Shown: one piece after another, positions 8,488-16,441 of the stretch
Layout: each line of letters opens with the position of its first letter
Numbering within the stretch: position 1 is the stretch's first letter
From: Pseudomonadota bacterium
GTDB lineage: Bacteria; Pseudomonadota; Gammaproteobacteria; Burkholderiales; Rhodocyclaceae
Direction: 5' to 3'
DNA length: 42,138 nt
Assembly: GCA_026399515.1 (NCBI GenBank)
Contig: JAPLQT010000061.1
Coordinates: 30,290 to 72,427 of the forward strand
Notes under the pieces: generated by a model
What the model was told of the DNA's origin: nothing
The model's input: the letters and a program-made list of their open reading frames with translations, nothing else
Databases searched by the model: none
Made by a program: the position numbers and the translations under genes

Positions 8488-9453
8488 ATGACATTGAATA
8501 CTCGACGGAATACGCGCGCTGGCGCCGCGCCCAAAAAGAAATCGCGGGCTCAACCGACAGATCGCCTGAGTCCGCTTCATCTCGACTTGGCCGAGCGTCT
8601 GAGCCAGGAAATCGTCAACGGCGAGTTGGGGGCGGGGGACCACCTCACCGAAGTTTCGCTGGGTGCCCGTTTTGAAGTGTCCCGCACGCCGGTACGCGGC
8701 GCGCTGAAATTGCTCGCGCAACACAAGATGATCGAAAACCGGCCGAACGCCGGCTATTTCGTGAGCGATGGCATGCTTGGGAAGAAATTGCCGGATTTCA
8801 GCGGTACGGGAATGACCGGCACCGAACTGTACCGGACGCTCATCGACCATCGCGCGCGCAAACTGTTGCCCGATGCGCTGACGGATAAGGAACTGCTCTC
8901 GCGCTATCCCGTGTCGCGCAGCCTGATGAACAAGACCCTGGTCAAACTGAGCACCGACGGATTGATCGAAAAGCGCAAGGGGCAAGGCTGGCGCTTCCTG
9001 CCGTCGCTCGAAACGCCCGAGGCACTCGCCGATAGTTACCGATTCCGGATACTGATCGAATGCAGCGGCTTACTGGAGCCGACGTTTCAGTTCGACCCGA
9101 TACAGCTCCAGCGCTGCCGCCAAGGACATGAACGCTTGTTGCAGTTGCCTGAAACAGAGCTATCGCCGAATGAGTTCTATTCCCTCAACGCCGCGTTCCA
9201 CGAAATGCTTGCGCGCTTTTCCGGCAACCGCTTTATCTTGCAGGCCATGCAGCAGCAGAATCAGTTGCGCCGTCTCGAGGAGCACGACGCCTTCTATCGC
9301 GTGGCAAGGCTGCAAGAGTCCTGCCATGAGCACCTGCAAATTCTGCAGGCGATCGAAAACAATGATCGCGAATGGGCTGCCGCGCTGATGCGGCGCCACC
9401 TGGCGGGGGCGATGTCCATGATCCAGAAAGAGAACGGCCAAGATCAGGGCTGA
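8488..9453 (+). CDS. GntR/FadR-type regulator with two tandem winged helices and an FCD-like domain
   Basis: The product is 321 residues. After a basic tail, a GntR winged helix spans about 30-95 (LTEVSLGARFEVSRTPVRGALKLL). A second winged-helix-like unit follows at about 110-172 (LTDKELLSRYPVSRSLMNKTLVKLSTDGLIEKRKGQGW). The C-terminal helical part resembles an FCD ligand domain, with His residues in FHEMLA, CHEHL and MRRHL. The usual aspartate near the first histidine appears to be asparagine (LNAAFHE). A GGAAG ribosome site precedes the ATG. Divergent orientation from the TonB-receptor operon suggests it controls that operon and itself. Confidence 0.82.
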   Translation: MTLNTRRNTRAGAAPKKKSRAQPTDRLSPLHLDLAERLSQEIVNGELGAGDHLTEVSLGARFEVSRTPVRGALKLLAQHKMIENRPNAGYFVSDGMLGKKLPDFSGTGMTGTELYRTLIDHRARKLLPDALTDKELLSRYPVSRSLMNKTLVKLSTDGLIEKRKGQGWRFLPSLETPEALADSYRFRILIECSGLLEPTFQFDPIQLQRCRQGHERLLQLPETELSPNEFYSLNAAFHEMLARFSGNRFILQAMQQQNQLRRLEEHDAFYRVARLQESCHEHLQILQAIENNDREWAAALMRRHLAGAMSMIQKENGQDQG

Positions 9454-9609
9454 GATTGCCTGCACACCGAGAGCGGCCAATCAATCCGGCCAAGATCCGG
9501 CACCGCTCGAATCGGTGGAATTCGCTTAAGATGCCGACCTGAACCGCGACGCGGCGTTATAACCATGAGCCGGGCAGCTTCGGCACCCCGGCGTTAGCGA
9601 GGTAGGGAC

Positions 9610-10347
9610 ATGAACTGGCATTATCCACGGGTCATCGCGCATCGCTGCGGGGGCGCGTTGACTCCGGAAAATACTTTGGCCGGATTGGGGCTGTCGGCCC
9701 GCTTGGGATTCCGCGCCGTGGAGTTCGACGTGATGCTCAGCGCCGACGGCATACCCTTGCTGATCCACGACGAGACGCTGGAACGCACCACCAATGGCGC
9801 CGGCAGCGTCGCGGAATTGTCCTGGGGAGCGCTTTCCAAACTCGATGCCGGAATCAAGCATCATCGCGCTTTCACCGGCGAAATCCTGCCAACGCTCCAG
9901 CAAACCCTGGACGCGTGCCGGTCGCTGGGCCTCGCGGCGAATATCGAGATCAAGCCGGCCAGCGGACATGAGGTGGAAACCGGCACGGTCGTGGCGCGGC
10001 AGGTGCTCGCATACACGCGTGACTGGCCGGAGGTGTCGCTGTTGTTCTCTTCGTTTTCAGAAGCCGCGCTGGCTGCCGCTCTTCAGGAAGCTCCCGAGTT
10101 GCCGCGCGCCCTGGTGACGAGAGTTGTCCCACTTGATTGGCGGTCGCGACTACAGCGGCTGGAGTGTCTTGCCTTGCACTGTTCGGCCCGGTATCTACAG
10201 CCAGACCAGGCGGCCGAAATTGCGGCCGCTGGATATCCGCTGGTCTGTTACACGGTGAACCTGCCCGAGGATGCGGCACGCTTGTTCGCTATCGGAGTCA
10301 GCGCGATTTTCACCGACCGGCTCGACTTGTTCGATCCGCGGCTATAG
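9610..10347 (+). CDS. ugpQ: Glycerophosphodiester phosphodiesterase
   Basis: The product is 245 residues, no signal peptide, so a cytoplasmic UgpQ-type enzyme that hydrolyses glycerophosphodiesters to glycerol 3-phosphate and an alcohol. The family signatures are clear: IAHRCGGALTPENTLAG near the N-terminus (catalytic His, metal-binding Glu), FRAVEFDVMLSADG and LLIHDETLERTTNG (second catalytic His), a central NIEIKP and the C-terminal FTDRLDLF. It stands alone; its stop codon directly abuts the stop of the small gene on the other strand. The region 9454-9609 before it shows no clear promoter. Confidence 0.92.
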   Translation: MNWHYPRVIAHRCGGALTPENTLAGLGLSARLGFRAVEFDVMLSADGIPLLIHDETLERTTNGAGSVAELSWGALSKLDAGIKHHRAFTGEILPTLQQTLDACRSLGLAANIEIKPASGHEVETGTVVARQVLAYTRDWPEVSLLFSSFSEAALAAALQEAPELPRALVTRVVPLDWRSRLQRLECLALHCSARYLQPDQAAEIAAAGYPLVCYTVNLPEDAARLFAIGVSAIFTDRLDLFDPRL

Positions 10348-10563
10348 TCAATCGGGATTTGCCGGTTGAGGCGGAATACCATGGCGGCTGGCGCACAACT
10401 CGGCGGCCTGGCGAGTGGAACCGGCCTCGTTGAAGGCGCGCAGGGCTTCTTCCCGGGTAATCTTTGCATCCAGCATATTGACGCCATAGGATGCGATCAA
10501 CACGGCATCGATCTCGTTGATGATGCGGCGAGTCTCAAATTTTCCGACGCGGTTCATTTCCAT
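10348..10563 (-). CDS. Small conserved-looking protein of unknown function (71 aa)
   Basis: The product is a 71-residue soluble protein: MEMNRVGKFETRRIINEIDA then ALIASYGV-like and EALRAFNEAGS helices. It has sensible amino-acid composition and GC-rich third positions, and its stop abuts the ugpQ stop. It looks coding rather than a shadow because the opposite frame over this stretch has no recognisable protein. I do not recognise the family. It is divergent from alaS. Confidence 0.65.
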   Translation of the reverse strand: MEMNRVGKFETRRIINEIDAVLIASYGVNMLDAKITREEALRAFNEAGSTRQAAELCASRHGIPPQPANPD

Positions 10564-10749
10564 GGGCGGGATGTTTCAACCTCGAATTGACATGCAACGT
10601 TGCCCGCATTGTAGGGCATTTCCCGGGAACTCCAGGCGGATTTGCCCGCAAGACCGGCTCGGGAGCATTCCGCCCGATGGGATGCCGGGCTGCGGTGAGC
10701 GGCGGGGATGCTAAAATCCGGTTTTACCGCAAGGACTCACGAGCAATCC

Positions 10750-13316
10750 ATGAACAGCGCCGAAATCCGCCAGAAATTTCTTGACTACTTTGCCTCCAAG
10801 GGCCATCACATCGTCGCCTCCAGTTCGCTGGTGCCCGGCAACGATCCGACCCTGTTGTTCACCAACTCCGGCATGGTGCAGTTCAAGGACGTATTCACCG
10901 GCAAGGACAAGCGCCCCTACAGCCGGGCGACCTCGTCGCAGCGCAGCCTGCGTGCCGGCGGCAAGCACAACGATCTGGAAAACGTCGGCTACACCGCGCG
11001 CCATCACACCTTCTTCGAGATGCTCGGCAACTTCAGCTTCGGCGATTATTTCAAGCGCGATGCGATCCACTACGCCTGGGAACTGCTGACCGAAATCTAC
11101 CGGCTGCCGGCGGACAAGCTGTGGGTCACGGTGTATGACGAGGACGACGAGGCTTACCAGATCTGGTCCAAGGAAATCGGCGTGCCGGTCGAGCGCATCG
11201 TTCGCATCGGCGACAACAAGGGCGCCAAATATGCGTCCGACAACTTCTGGCAGATGGCCGACACCGGCCCCTGCGGCCCGTGCAGCGAAATCTTCTTCGA
11301 CCATGGCGAGGACGTCTGGGGCGGGCCGCCCGGCTCCAAGGACGAGCATGGCGACCGCTACATCGAGATCTGGAACCTGGTGTTCATGCAGTTCGACCGC
11401 CGCATTGACGAACATGGGGCCGGCGTGCTGCACCCCCTGCCCAAGCCCAGCGTCGATACCGGCATGGGCCTGGAACGCATCGCCGCGGTTCTCCAGCATG
11501 TGCATAGCAACTACGAGATCGACCTTTTCCAGCATTTGATCCAGGCCGCCGCGCGCGAGACGCACTGCAAGGATCTCGCCAACAACTCGCTCAAGGTGAT
11601 CGCCGATCATATCCGCGCCTGCGCCTTCCTGATCGTCGACGGCGTGATCCCCGGAGCCGACGGGCGCGGCTACGTGTTGCGCCGGATCGTTCGGCGCGCC
11701 ATCCGCCACGGCTACCAGCTAGGCCGCAGGCAGCCGTTCTTCCACAAGCTGGTCGATGATCTGTGCACCGTGATGGGTGGAGCCTATCCGGAGCTGGTTG
11801 CGGCGCGCGAGCAAGTCGCTGCGATATTGAAACAGGAAGAGGAGCGTTTCGGCGAGACTATCGAACATGGCATGGAGATACTCGAAGCGGCGCTGGCGTC
11901 GAGAACGAAATCGCTCGACGGCGAGACGGCTTCGCGGTGGACGAGGCCGGTTTCGAGCAGGCCATGCAACGCCAGCGCGAGATGGCGCGCGCGGCGTCCA
12001 GCTTCAAGATGAAAGGCAGCGTAGCCTACGACGGCCAGCCGACCGAGTTCCGCGGCTACGACACCCTGGAGGAGGAAGCCGCCGTGCTGGCCCTGTATCG
12101 GGACGGCATGCAGGTGAATGAACTCAAGGCCGGCGAAGAGGGTATCGTGGTACTCGACCGGACGCCGTTTTATGCCGAGTCCGGCGGCCAGGTCGGCGAC
12201 TGCGGCGAGCTGGTGCGCGGCGCGGTTTGCACCACGCTGTTTGAGGTACGCGACACGCAAAAGATCCAGGCCGATGTCTTCGGCCACCAGGGCACGCTCA
12301 AGTCCGGCGGACTGGCGGTCGGCGAGCGCGTCACGGCGCGGGTGAATGCCACGGCACGCCATCGCACGGCCTGGAATCACTCGGCGACCCACCTGCTGCA
12401 TTCCGCGCTGCGTGAAGTACTAGGCAAACATGTCCAACAGAAAGGCTCCCTGGTCGATGCCCGGCGCACCCGCTTCGACTTCTCGCAGCCGCAGCCGATG
12501 ACGGCGGCGGAGATCGCCCGCGTCGAGGCGCTGGTGAATCGTGAGATCCAACGCAATGTCGAGGTCACCAGCCGCAGCATGCATTACGACGACGCGATCA
12601 AGGCCGGCGCGATGGCCTTGTTCGGCGAGAAATACGGCGACGAGGTGCGCGTCATCGGCATGGGCGACTACTCGACCGAACTCTGCGGCGGGACGCACGT
12701 CAAGCGCAGCGGCGACATCGGCCTATTCAAGATCGTCGCCGAAGGCGGCGTGGCCGCCGGCATCCGCCGTGTCGAGGCGGTGACCGGCGAAGAGGCGCTG
12801 GCCTTCGTGCAGCAGCTCGATGCGCAGTTGTCTGATATCGCGGCCCAGGTCAAGACCCAGCCGCAGGGTGCCGCCGCGCGCGTGGCGCAGATCCTAGATG
12901 GAGTGAAGACACTGGAGAAAGAACTGGCCCGGCTCAAATCCAAACTGGCCGCGACCCAGGGTGACGATCTTGCCGACCAGGCGATCGAGGTTAAAGGCGT
13001 CAGGGTGCTGGCAGCGGTCCTGGAAGGCGCGGATAACCTGGCACTGCGCGAGACGCTCGACAAACTCAAGGACAGGCTGAAGAGCGCCGTCATTGTTCTC
13101 GGCAGCGCGACCGAGGGCAAGGTGTCGCTGATCGCCGGCGTGACGCCCGATCTCACCGCGAAAGTCAAAGCCGGCGAACTGGTCAACGCGGTGGCGCTAC
13201 AAGTCGGCGGCAAGGGCGGCGGCCGGCCCGACATGGCGCAGGCCGGCGGGACCCAGCCGGAAAATCTTATTGCCGCACTGGCCTCCGTGAAAGCCTGGAT
13301 TGAACAGCGACTTTAA
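10750..13316 (+). pseudogene. alaS: Alanine--tRNA ligase, apparently disrupted by a ~70-bp internal deletion
   Basis: AlaS charges tRNA-Ala. The N-terminal part (10750 to about 11930) contains an intact class II catalytic domain ending in LDGETA. After 11930 the correct protein resumes one frame away as [17 protein letters not shown] and runs to 13316 with editing and C-Ala domains ([20 protein letters not shown]). The conserved segment that normally follows LDGETA, around FRLYDTYGFP(V)DLTADICRER, is absent. The present length is 2567 nt; adding about 70 nt restores the frame and the usual ~875-880 residues. GACGGC at 11925-11930 is probably the microhomology at the join. As written, translation stops at 12012 after 420 residues. 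Either the assembly is wrong here or another alaS exists. Confidence 0.85.
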
Positions 13317-13797
13317 TTTTTGTCCCCGCTGCTCTGCGCCCCTTGCAACGTTAGATCTGGGCGGATTGCCGCGACGCGCCTGTCAGCACAACGAATGCGG
13401 CTTCGTCCATTGGGATAATCCCGCGCCGGTGGTGGCGGCGCTGGTCCAGCGCGAGGGGCGCATCATTTTGGCGCGCGGCAGAGGCTGGCCGGAGAAGATG
13501 TTCGGTCTGATCACCGGCTTTCTCGAACGCGACGAATCACCCCATGAGGCGGTGGCCCGCGAGGTCAAGGAGGAACTGGACCTGGATACGCGAGCCGTCA
13601 CGCTGATAGGTGTCTATCCGTTCCAGCGCAAGAATGAAGTCATCATGGCTTTCCACGTCGAGGCCGAAGGCGAAATTAAGCTCAACGAGGAACTCGCCGA
13701 ATATCGGCTGATCGAACCGGCGAAACTGCGTTCATGGGAATACGGTACCGGCCTGGCCGTGGCAGACTGGTTGGATGCATTGCGGCGCAAGGCTTGA
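13300..13797 (+). CDS. Nudix hydrolase with N-terminal zinc ribbon (NADH-pyrophosphatase-like)
   Basis: The product is 165 residues. The N-terminus has a four-cysteine zinc ribbon (FCPRC and ACQHNEC), followed by a Nudix fold with box [20 protein letters not shown] (GX5EX7REUXEE), where the usual glycine after EE is aspartate. Such proteins hydrolyse nucleoside diphosphates linked to another moiety; the substrate is not predictable. The only sensible start is TTG at 13300, inside the last codons of alaS (17-bp overlap), implying translational coupling to alaS. Confidence 0.85.
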   Translation: MNSDFNFCPRCSAPLATLDLGGLPRRACQHNECGFVHWDNPAPVVAALVQREGRIILARGRGWPEKMFGLITGFLERDESPHEAVAREVKEELDLDTRAVTLIGVYPFQRKNEVIMAFHVEAEGEIKLNEELAEYRLIEPAKLRSWEYGTGLAVADWLDALRRKA

Positions 13798-13904
13798 GGG
13801 ACTAGCTTCGCCGCCTGGCTTTATTGCGTAGTTTTTGCTCTCAGTCAGGCGAGCATCGGGCGAAAGCCGTGCTCCTTTGACTTTGCCCTCCTGACAGTGG
13901 AGCG

Positions 13905-13976
13905 CACGGCGAGATGGGCGTCGTGGCCTCCTCATGGCTATCACAAATCGTCACCCCCGACGCCCATCTCGCCGTG
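13905..13976. repeat. 19-bp perfect inverted repeat with 34-nt loop
   Basis: CACGGCGAGATGGGCGTCG (13905-13923) is repeated as its exact reverse complement at 13958-13976. The right arm runs into the first copy of the direct repeat that brackets the toxin-antitoxin genes. There is no T-tract after it, so it is not a simple terminator; a hairpin in RNA or a recombination-associated palindrome is possible. Confidence 0.75.
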
Positions 13977-14028
13977 TGACGCGGCTTCAGGTAGTCGGGG
14001 AAAACCCGAGCTGGAATCTTTGATTGAT
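13971..14028. repeat. Island-flanking direct repeat, copy 1
   Basis: The repeat begins GCCGTGTGACGCGGC and contains GGGAAAACCCGAG, a short near-palindrome, then CTGGAA and CTTTGAT. Copy 2 is at 14774-14829 in the same orientation, close to 90 percent identical by eye, including a one-base indel. The two copies bracket the toxin-antitoxin operon. Confidence 0.75.
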
Positions 14029-14047
14029 TCCGCCGAGCTACTCTTCC

Positions 14048-14076
14048 TTGTCTTGCTGTAAATCATGGATTACACT
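14048..14076 (+). promoter_or_regulatory. Predicted sigma-70 promoter of the toxin-antitoxin operon
   Basis: TTGTCT (14048-14053) and TACACT (14071-14076) are separated by exactly 17 bp. The start of transcription would fall at about 14083, on or next to the toxin ATG, implying a leaderless or nearly leaderless mRNA. The upstream ATG at 14065 would lie before the transcript start. Confidence 0.6.
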
Positions 14077-14082
14077 TGCGCC

Positions 14083-14382
14083 ATGATCGAAGTCGTCAAA
14101 AGCGACACCTTTGAGCGCTGGGTCGCCAAGCTGAAAGACCGGCAGGCCATAGCCCGGATCAATGCCAGGATTCTCCGTTTATCGAAAACAGGCAATTTCG
14201 GCGACGTCAAGCCAGTTCGTGAGGGAGTGAGCGAGATGCGCATCGATTACGGTCCCGGCTATCGGCTATACCTCATGCAACGCGGTGCGGTGCTGGTTGT
14301 GTTGCTCGCGGGTGGCGACAAGAGTACGCAGGATGCGGATATCAAGCGTGCGATCGAAGTTGCAAAGGAATGGAGGGACTGA
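14083..14382 (+). CDS. Toxin of the HI1419/RelE-HigB-like family
   Basis: The product is 99 residues: MIEVVKSDTFERWVAKLKD at the start, then the family-defining GDVKPVREGVSEMRIDYGPGYRLY and VLLAGGDKSTQ. This is the phage-Gp49/addiction-module-killer group of the RelE superfamily, ribosome-dependent mRNA interferases in characterised members. I chose 14083, not the ATG at 14065, because the promoter -10 lies between them and family members begin with a MIEV-like sequence. The antitoxin gene follows after 2 bp. Confidence 0.88.
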   Translation: MIEVVKSDTFERWVAKLKDRQAIARINARILRLSKTGNFGDVKPVREGVSEMRIDYGPGYRLYLMQRGAVLVVLLAGGDKSTQDADIKRAIEVAKEWRD

Positions 14383-14384
14383 AA

Positions 14385-14735
14385 ATGGCGGAGAAATTCA
14401 CCCGATGGGATGCAGTTGATTACCTCAAGACCGAGGAGGACATGGCGCTTTATCTTGATGCCTGTCTGGATGAAGATTCCGGCGATGGCAGATTGGTTCG
14501 CGCTGCACTCAATGATGTGGCACGCGCTCGTGGCATGTCACAACTCGCCAAGGACACCGGCCTTACCCGCGAGGGACTTTACAGGGCGCTCTCCTCATCT
14601 GGCAATCCAGAGTTCTCCACCATGCTGAAGGTCATTAAGGCACTTGGCATGAAGCTGCATGCGGTGCCGGCGACCTCGGCAAAACCGCGCAAGGCATCGC
14701 GCAAACGTCCGGCTCGGGACCTGGCTGCGGCCTGA
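14385..14735 (+). CDS. Antitoxin of the HI1420/HigA-like family
   Basis: The product is 116 residues with a helix-turn-helix (GMSQLAKDTGLTREGLYRALSSSGNPEFSTMLKVIKALGMKL) and a basic, alanine-rich C-terminal tail. It neutralises the preceding RelE-like toxin and represses the operon in related systems. The start at 14385 has a strong GGAGG site 8 bp upstream, inside the end of the toxin gene; an in-frame ATG at 14370 lacks a site. The toxin-first order is typical of this family. Confidence 0.88.
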   Translation: MAEKFTRWDAVDYLKTEEDMALYLDACLDEDSGDGRLVRAALNDVARARGMSQLAKDTGLTREGLYRALSSSGNPEFSTMLKVIKALGMKLHAVPATSAKPRKASRKRPARDLAAA

Positions 14736-14773
14736 CTGTTGGAGCTTGAAGCCAACTGAAATTTTTCCCCCTG

Positions 14774-14829
14774 GCCGTGTGACGCGGCGTCAGGTTCTCA
14801 GGGAAAACCCGAGCCTGGAACCTTTGATT
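14774..14829. repeat. Island-flanking direct repeat, copy 2
   Basis: This copy matches 13971-14028: GCCGTGTGACGCGGC, then TCAGGT, GGGAAAACCCGAG, CTGGAA and CTTTGAT. It begins 38 bp after the antitoxin stop and ends at the stop codon of the small membrane ORF that reads toward it. Confidence 0.75.
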
Positions 14830-14831
14830 TG

Positions 14832-14993
14832 TTAGAGATGTGGCCATTTCCGCCTAAGCCATATCCCAAACATCCCAACAAGAATCACGGTGAAACCAAA
14901 CGATATTCCTCTGATAAGTTTTTCGAGAATCTCAACCGCATTGGGATAAACAAAGCAGAAAATCCAGCGAAGAATCCGATTGTCATTAAGCAT
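14832..14993 (-). CDS. Possible small membrane protein (53 aa), downstream overlapping ORF
   Basis: The frame starts with ATG at 14993 and gives MLNDNRILRWIFCFVYPNAV, a short amphipathic stretch, one strong transmembrane segment (SFGFTVILVGMFGIW) and a basic RRKWPHL end. It overlaps the 69-residue ORF in another frame. It may be a real coupled gene, or the true C-terminal part of the upstream ORF after a frameshift. No known family was recognised. Confidence 0.4.
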   Translation of the reverse strand: MLNDNRILRWIFCFVYPNAVEILEKLIRGISFGFTVILVGMFGIWLRRKWPHL

Positions 14994-15094
14994 CCCCGTT
15001 TGAAGTAATTGGACGCATACAGCTTCGGTATCAACACAACGGCACCCAAGGAAGTGGTTATTGCGAGAACCGCATGGAATATGTGTTCTGGCAT
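14885..15094 (-). CDS. Possible small membrane protein (69 aa), upstream overlapping ORF
   Basis: The frame encodes two hydrophobic segments (HAVLAITTSLGAVVLIPKLY and LMTIGFFAGFSALFI) followed by a hydrophilic tail. The local base composition is AT-richer than the surrounding genes, like the toxin-antitoxin island next to it. The last 34 residues overlap the 53-residue ORF in another frame, where the downstream sequence looks more protein-like, so a frameshift in one ancestral gene is an alternative. No family was recognised. Confidence 0.4.
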   Translation of the reverse strand: MPEHIFHAVLAITTSLGAVVLIPKLYASNYFKRGCLMTIGFFAGFSALFIPMRLRFSKNLSEEYRLVSP

Positions 15095-15182
15095 TTGGTT
15101 CTCCCCTTAATTGAAGAGCCCACGAGAGTCGGATCTAACCGGTCAGGTTCGCCACTAATTGCAGCGACGAACGCCATTTTTA

Positions 15183-16439
15183 TCACGCGTTTTCCTTGCC
15201 GATATTATTTGCCCAGGTCAGCGCCTGGGTGAGGCAGGCGTTGACCACGCCGGCGTCGATGCCGCTGAGTTTTTCGGTCAGGTCATGGCATAGCTGGATA
15301 TCGTTGCCTTCCAATGCTTCGGTCAGGCTGAGCATGGTGCCGAGGGTGCCACTGTAAGACTCAAGCGCCTCGCGCACATCGTTGCCGAAGTTTACGGTGC
15401 TCAGGATTTTCTCCATCGGGATGCCCATCAAGGTCGGCATCAGGGACATGATGCCGGTCATGAAGGCGTGATCCTCGAAGGCGCGATCGCCGTGACGCAA
15501 CTTGCCGGCCATCAACTCCATCAGCCGTCCGCGCGTGGCGGCGAGTTGCAGCAAGGGGCTGGCGACGCTGTTGTTGCCGCCGGCGGGATTGGTATACAGC
15601 AGCAGTTGCAGCCAGCGTTGCAGTTGGCGCATGCCCAGCACCTGGATGGCATGGCGCATCGAGGTGACCTTGGTGCGCACGCCGGTTGCCACCGAGTTGG
15701 TCAGGCGCAGCAGGTTCATGGTCAGCCCCGGTTCGCGCTTGAGCACTTTCTCCATTTCCGGAACCTCGCCGTCGGCCAGCACCAGGCCCAGCAACTGTAG
15801 CAATGCCATCTGCGACAGGTTGAGCTTCTTGCCGGCGATGATGGTCGGCTTGGCGAAGTAATAACCCTGGAACAGATCGTAGCCGAGTTTGTGGCAATAA
15901 GCCGCCTGTTCCTGCGAGTCGACTTTCTCCGCCAGCAGCATCAGCGGCCATTGCTTGAGCGCCCGCGTCGCCTCGTTCAGTTCCGTCTGATTGAGCGGCA
16001 GGATATCCACTTTGACGATCTCGACGATGTCGAGCAGCGGCTTGTACTTGTCTTCGTACTTGATGAAGTCGTCGAGGGCGATGGTGAAGCCGCGCGCCTT
16101 CAGCTCGGTGCAGCGTTCGACGATGGTCGGCGTGACTTCCACCGTTTCCAGCACCTCCAGCACGATCTTCTCGGACGGCAATGCCTCCAGCATGTCCGAC
16201 ACCAGCAGGGATTCGTCGCAGTTGATGAAACCCTTGTAGGCGCCCAGCGCGTCCTCGATGCCGAGATCGGCAAAGGCATGCATGATGACGTTGGCGGTGG
16301 CGGCAAGATTATCCAGGACTTCGGCGGAGTTTTTTTGCTGGCTGCTTCTGAACAGCAATTCGTAGGCGTACAACTGTTGGTGGCGATCCATGATCGGCTG
16401 ACGGCCGATGAATATCTCTTCGCTGGTGACTTCGGCCAT
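15183..16439 (-). CDS. EAL-HDOD (YuxH-type) signalling protein with degenerate EAL motif
   Basis: The product is 418 residues. Residues 1-205 form an EAL-type domain: FIGRQPIMDRHQQLYAYELLFR starts it, then LDDFIKYED, VDILPLN, AEKVDSQEQA and LGYDLFQGYYFAKP. The catalytic EAL triplet reads ELL, so c-di-GMP hydrolysis is doubtful and a sensor or scaffold role is more likely. Residues from about 205 form an HDOD domain (LLRLTNSVATGVRTKVTSMRHAIQVLGMRQLQRWLQLLLY). The ATG lies 2 bp after the stop of the phosphomannomutase gene, so the two are co-transcribed. Confidence 0.9.
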   Translation of the reverse strand: MAEVTSEEIFIGRQPIMDRHQQLYAYELLFRSSQQKNSAEVLDNLAATANVIMHAFADLGIEDALGAYKGFINCDESLLVSDMLEALPSEKIVLEVLETVEVTPTIVERCTELKARGFTIALDDFIKYEDKYKPLLDIVEIVKVDILPLNQTELNEATRALKQWPLMLLAEKVDSQEQAAYCHKLGYDLFQGYYFAKPTIIAGKKLNLSQMALLQLLGLVLADGEVPEMEKVLKREPGLTMNLLRLTNSVATGVRTKVTSMRHAIQVLGMRQLQRWLQLLLYTNPAGGNNSVASPLLQLAATRGRLMELMAGKLRHGDRAFEDHAFMTGIMSLMPTLMGIPMEKILSTVNFGNDVREALESYSGTLGTMLSLTEALEGNDIQLCHDLTEKLSGIDAGVVNACLTQALTWANNIGKENA

Positions 16440-16441
16440 GA

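Noticed and set aside
14065-14082. Upstream ATG start for the toxin
   Set aside because: The predicted -10 element at 14071-14076 lies downstream of this ATG and family members start at a MIEV-like sequence.
14740-14840. Integron attC sites around the toxin-antitoxin cassette
   Set aside because: The repeat ends in GTTAGAG near the stop but does not give proper GTTRRRY and RYYYAAC core sites at both copies, and no integrase is present.
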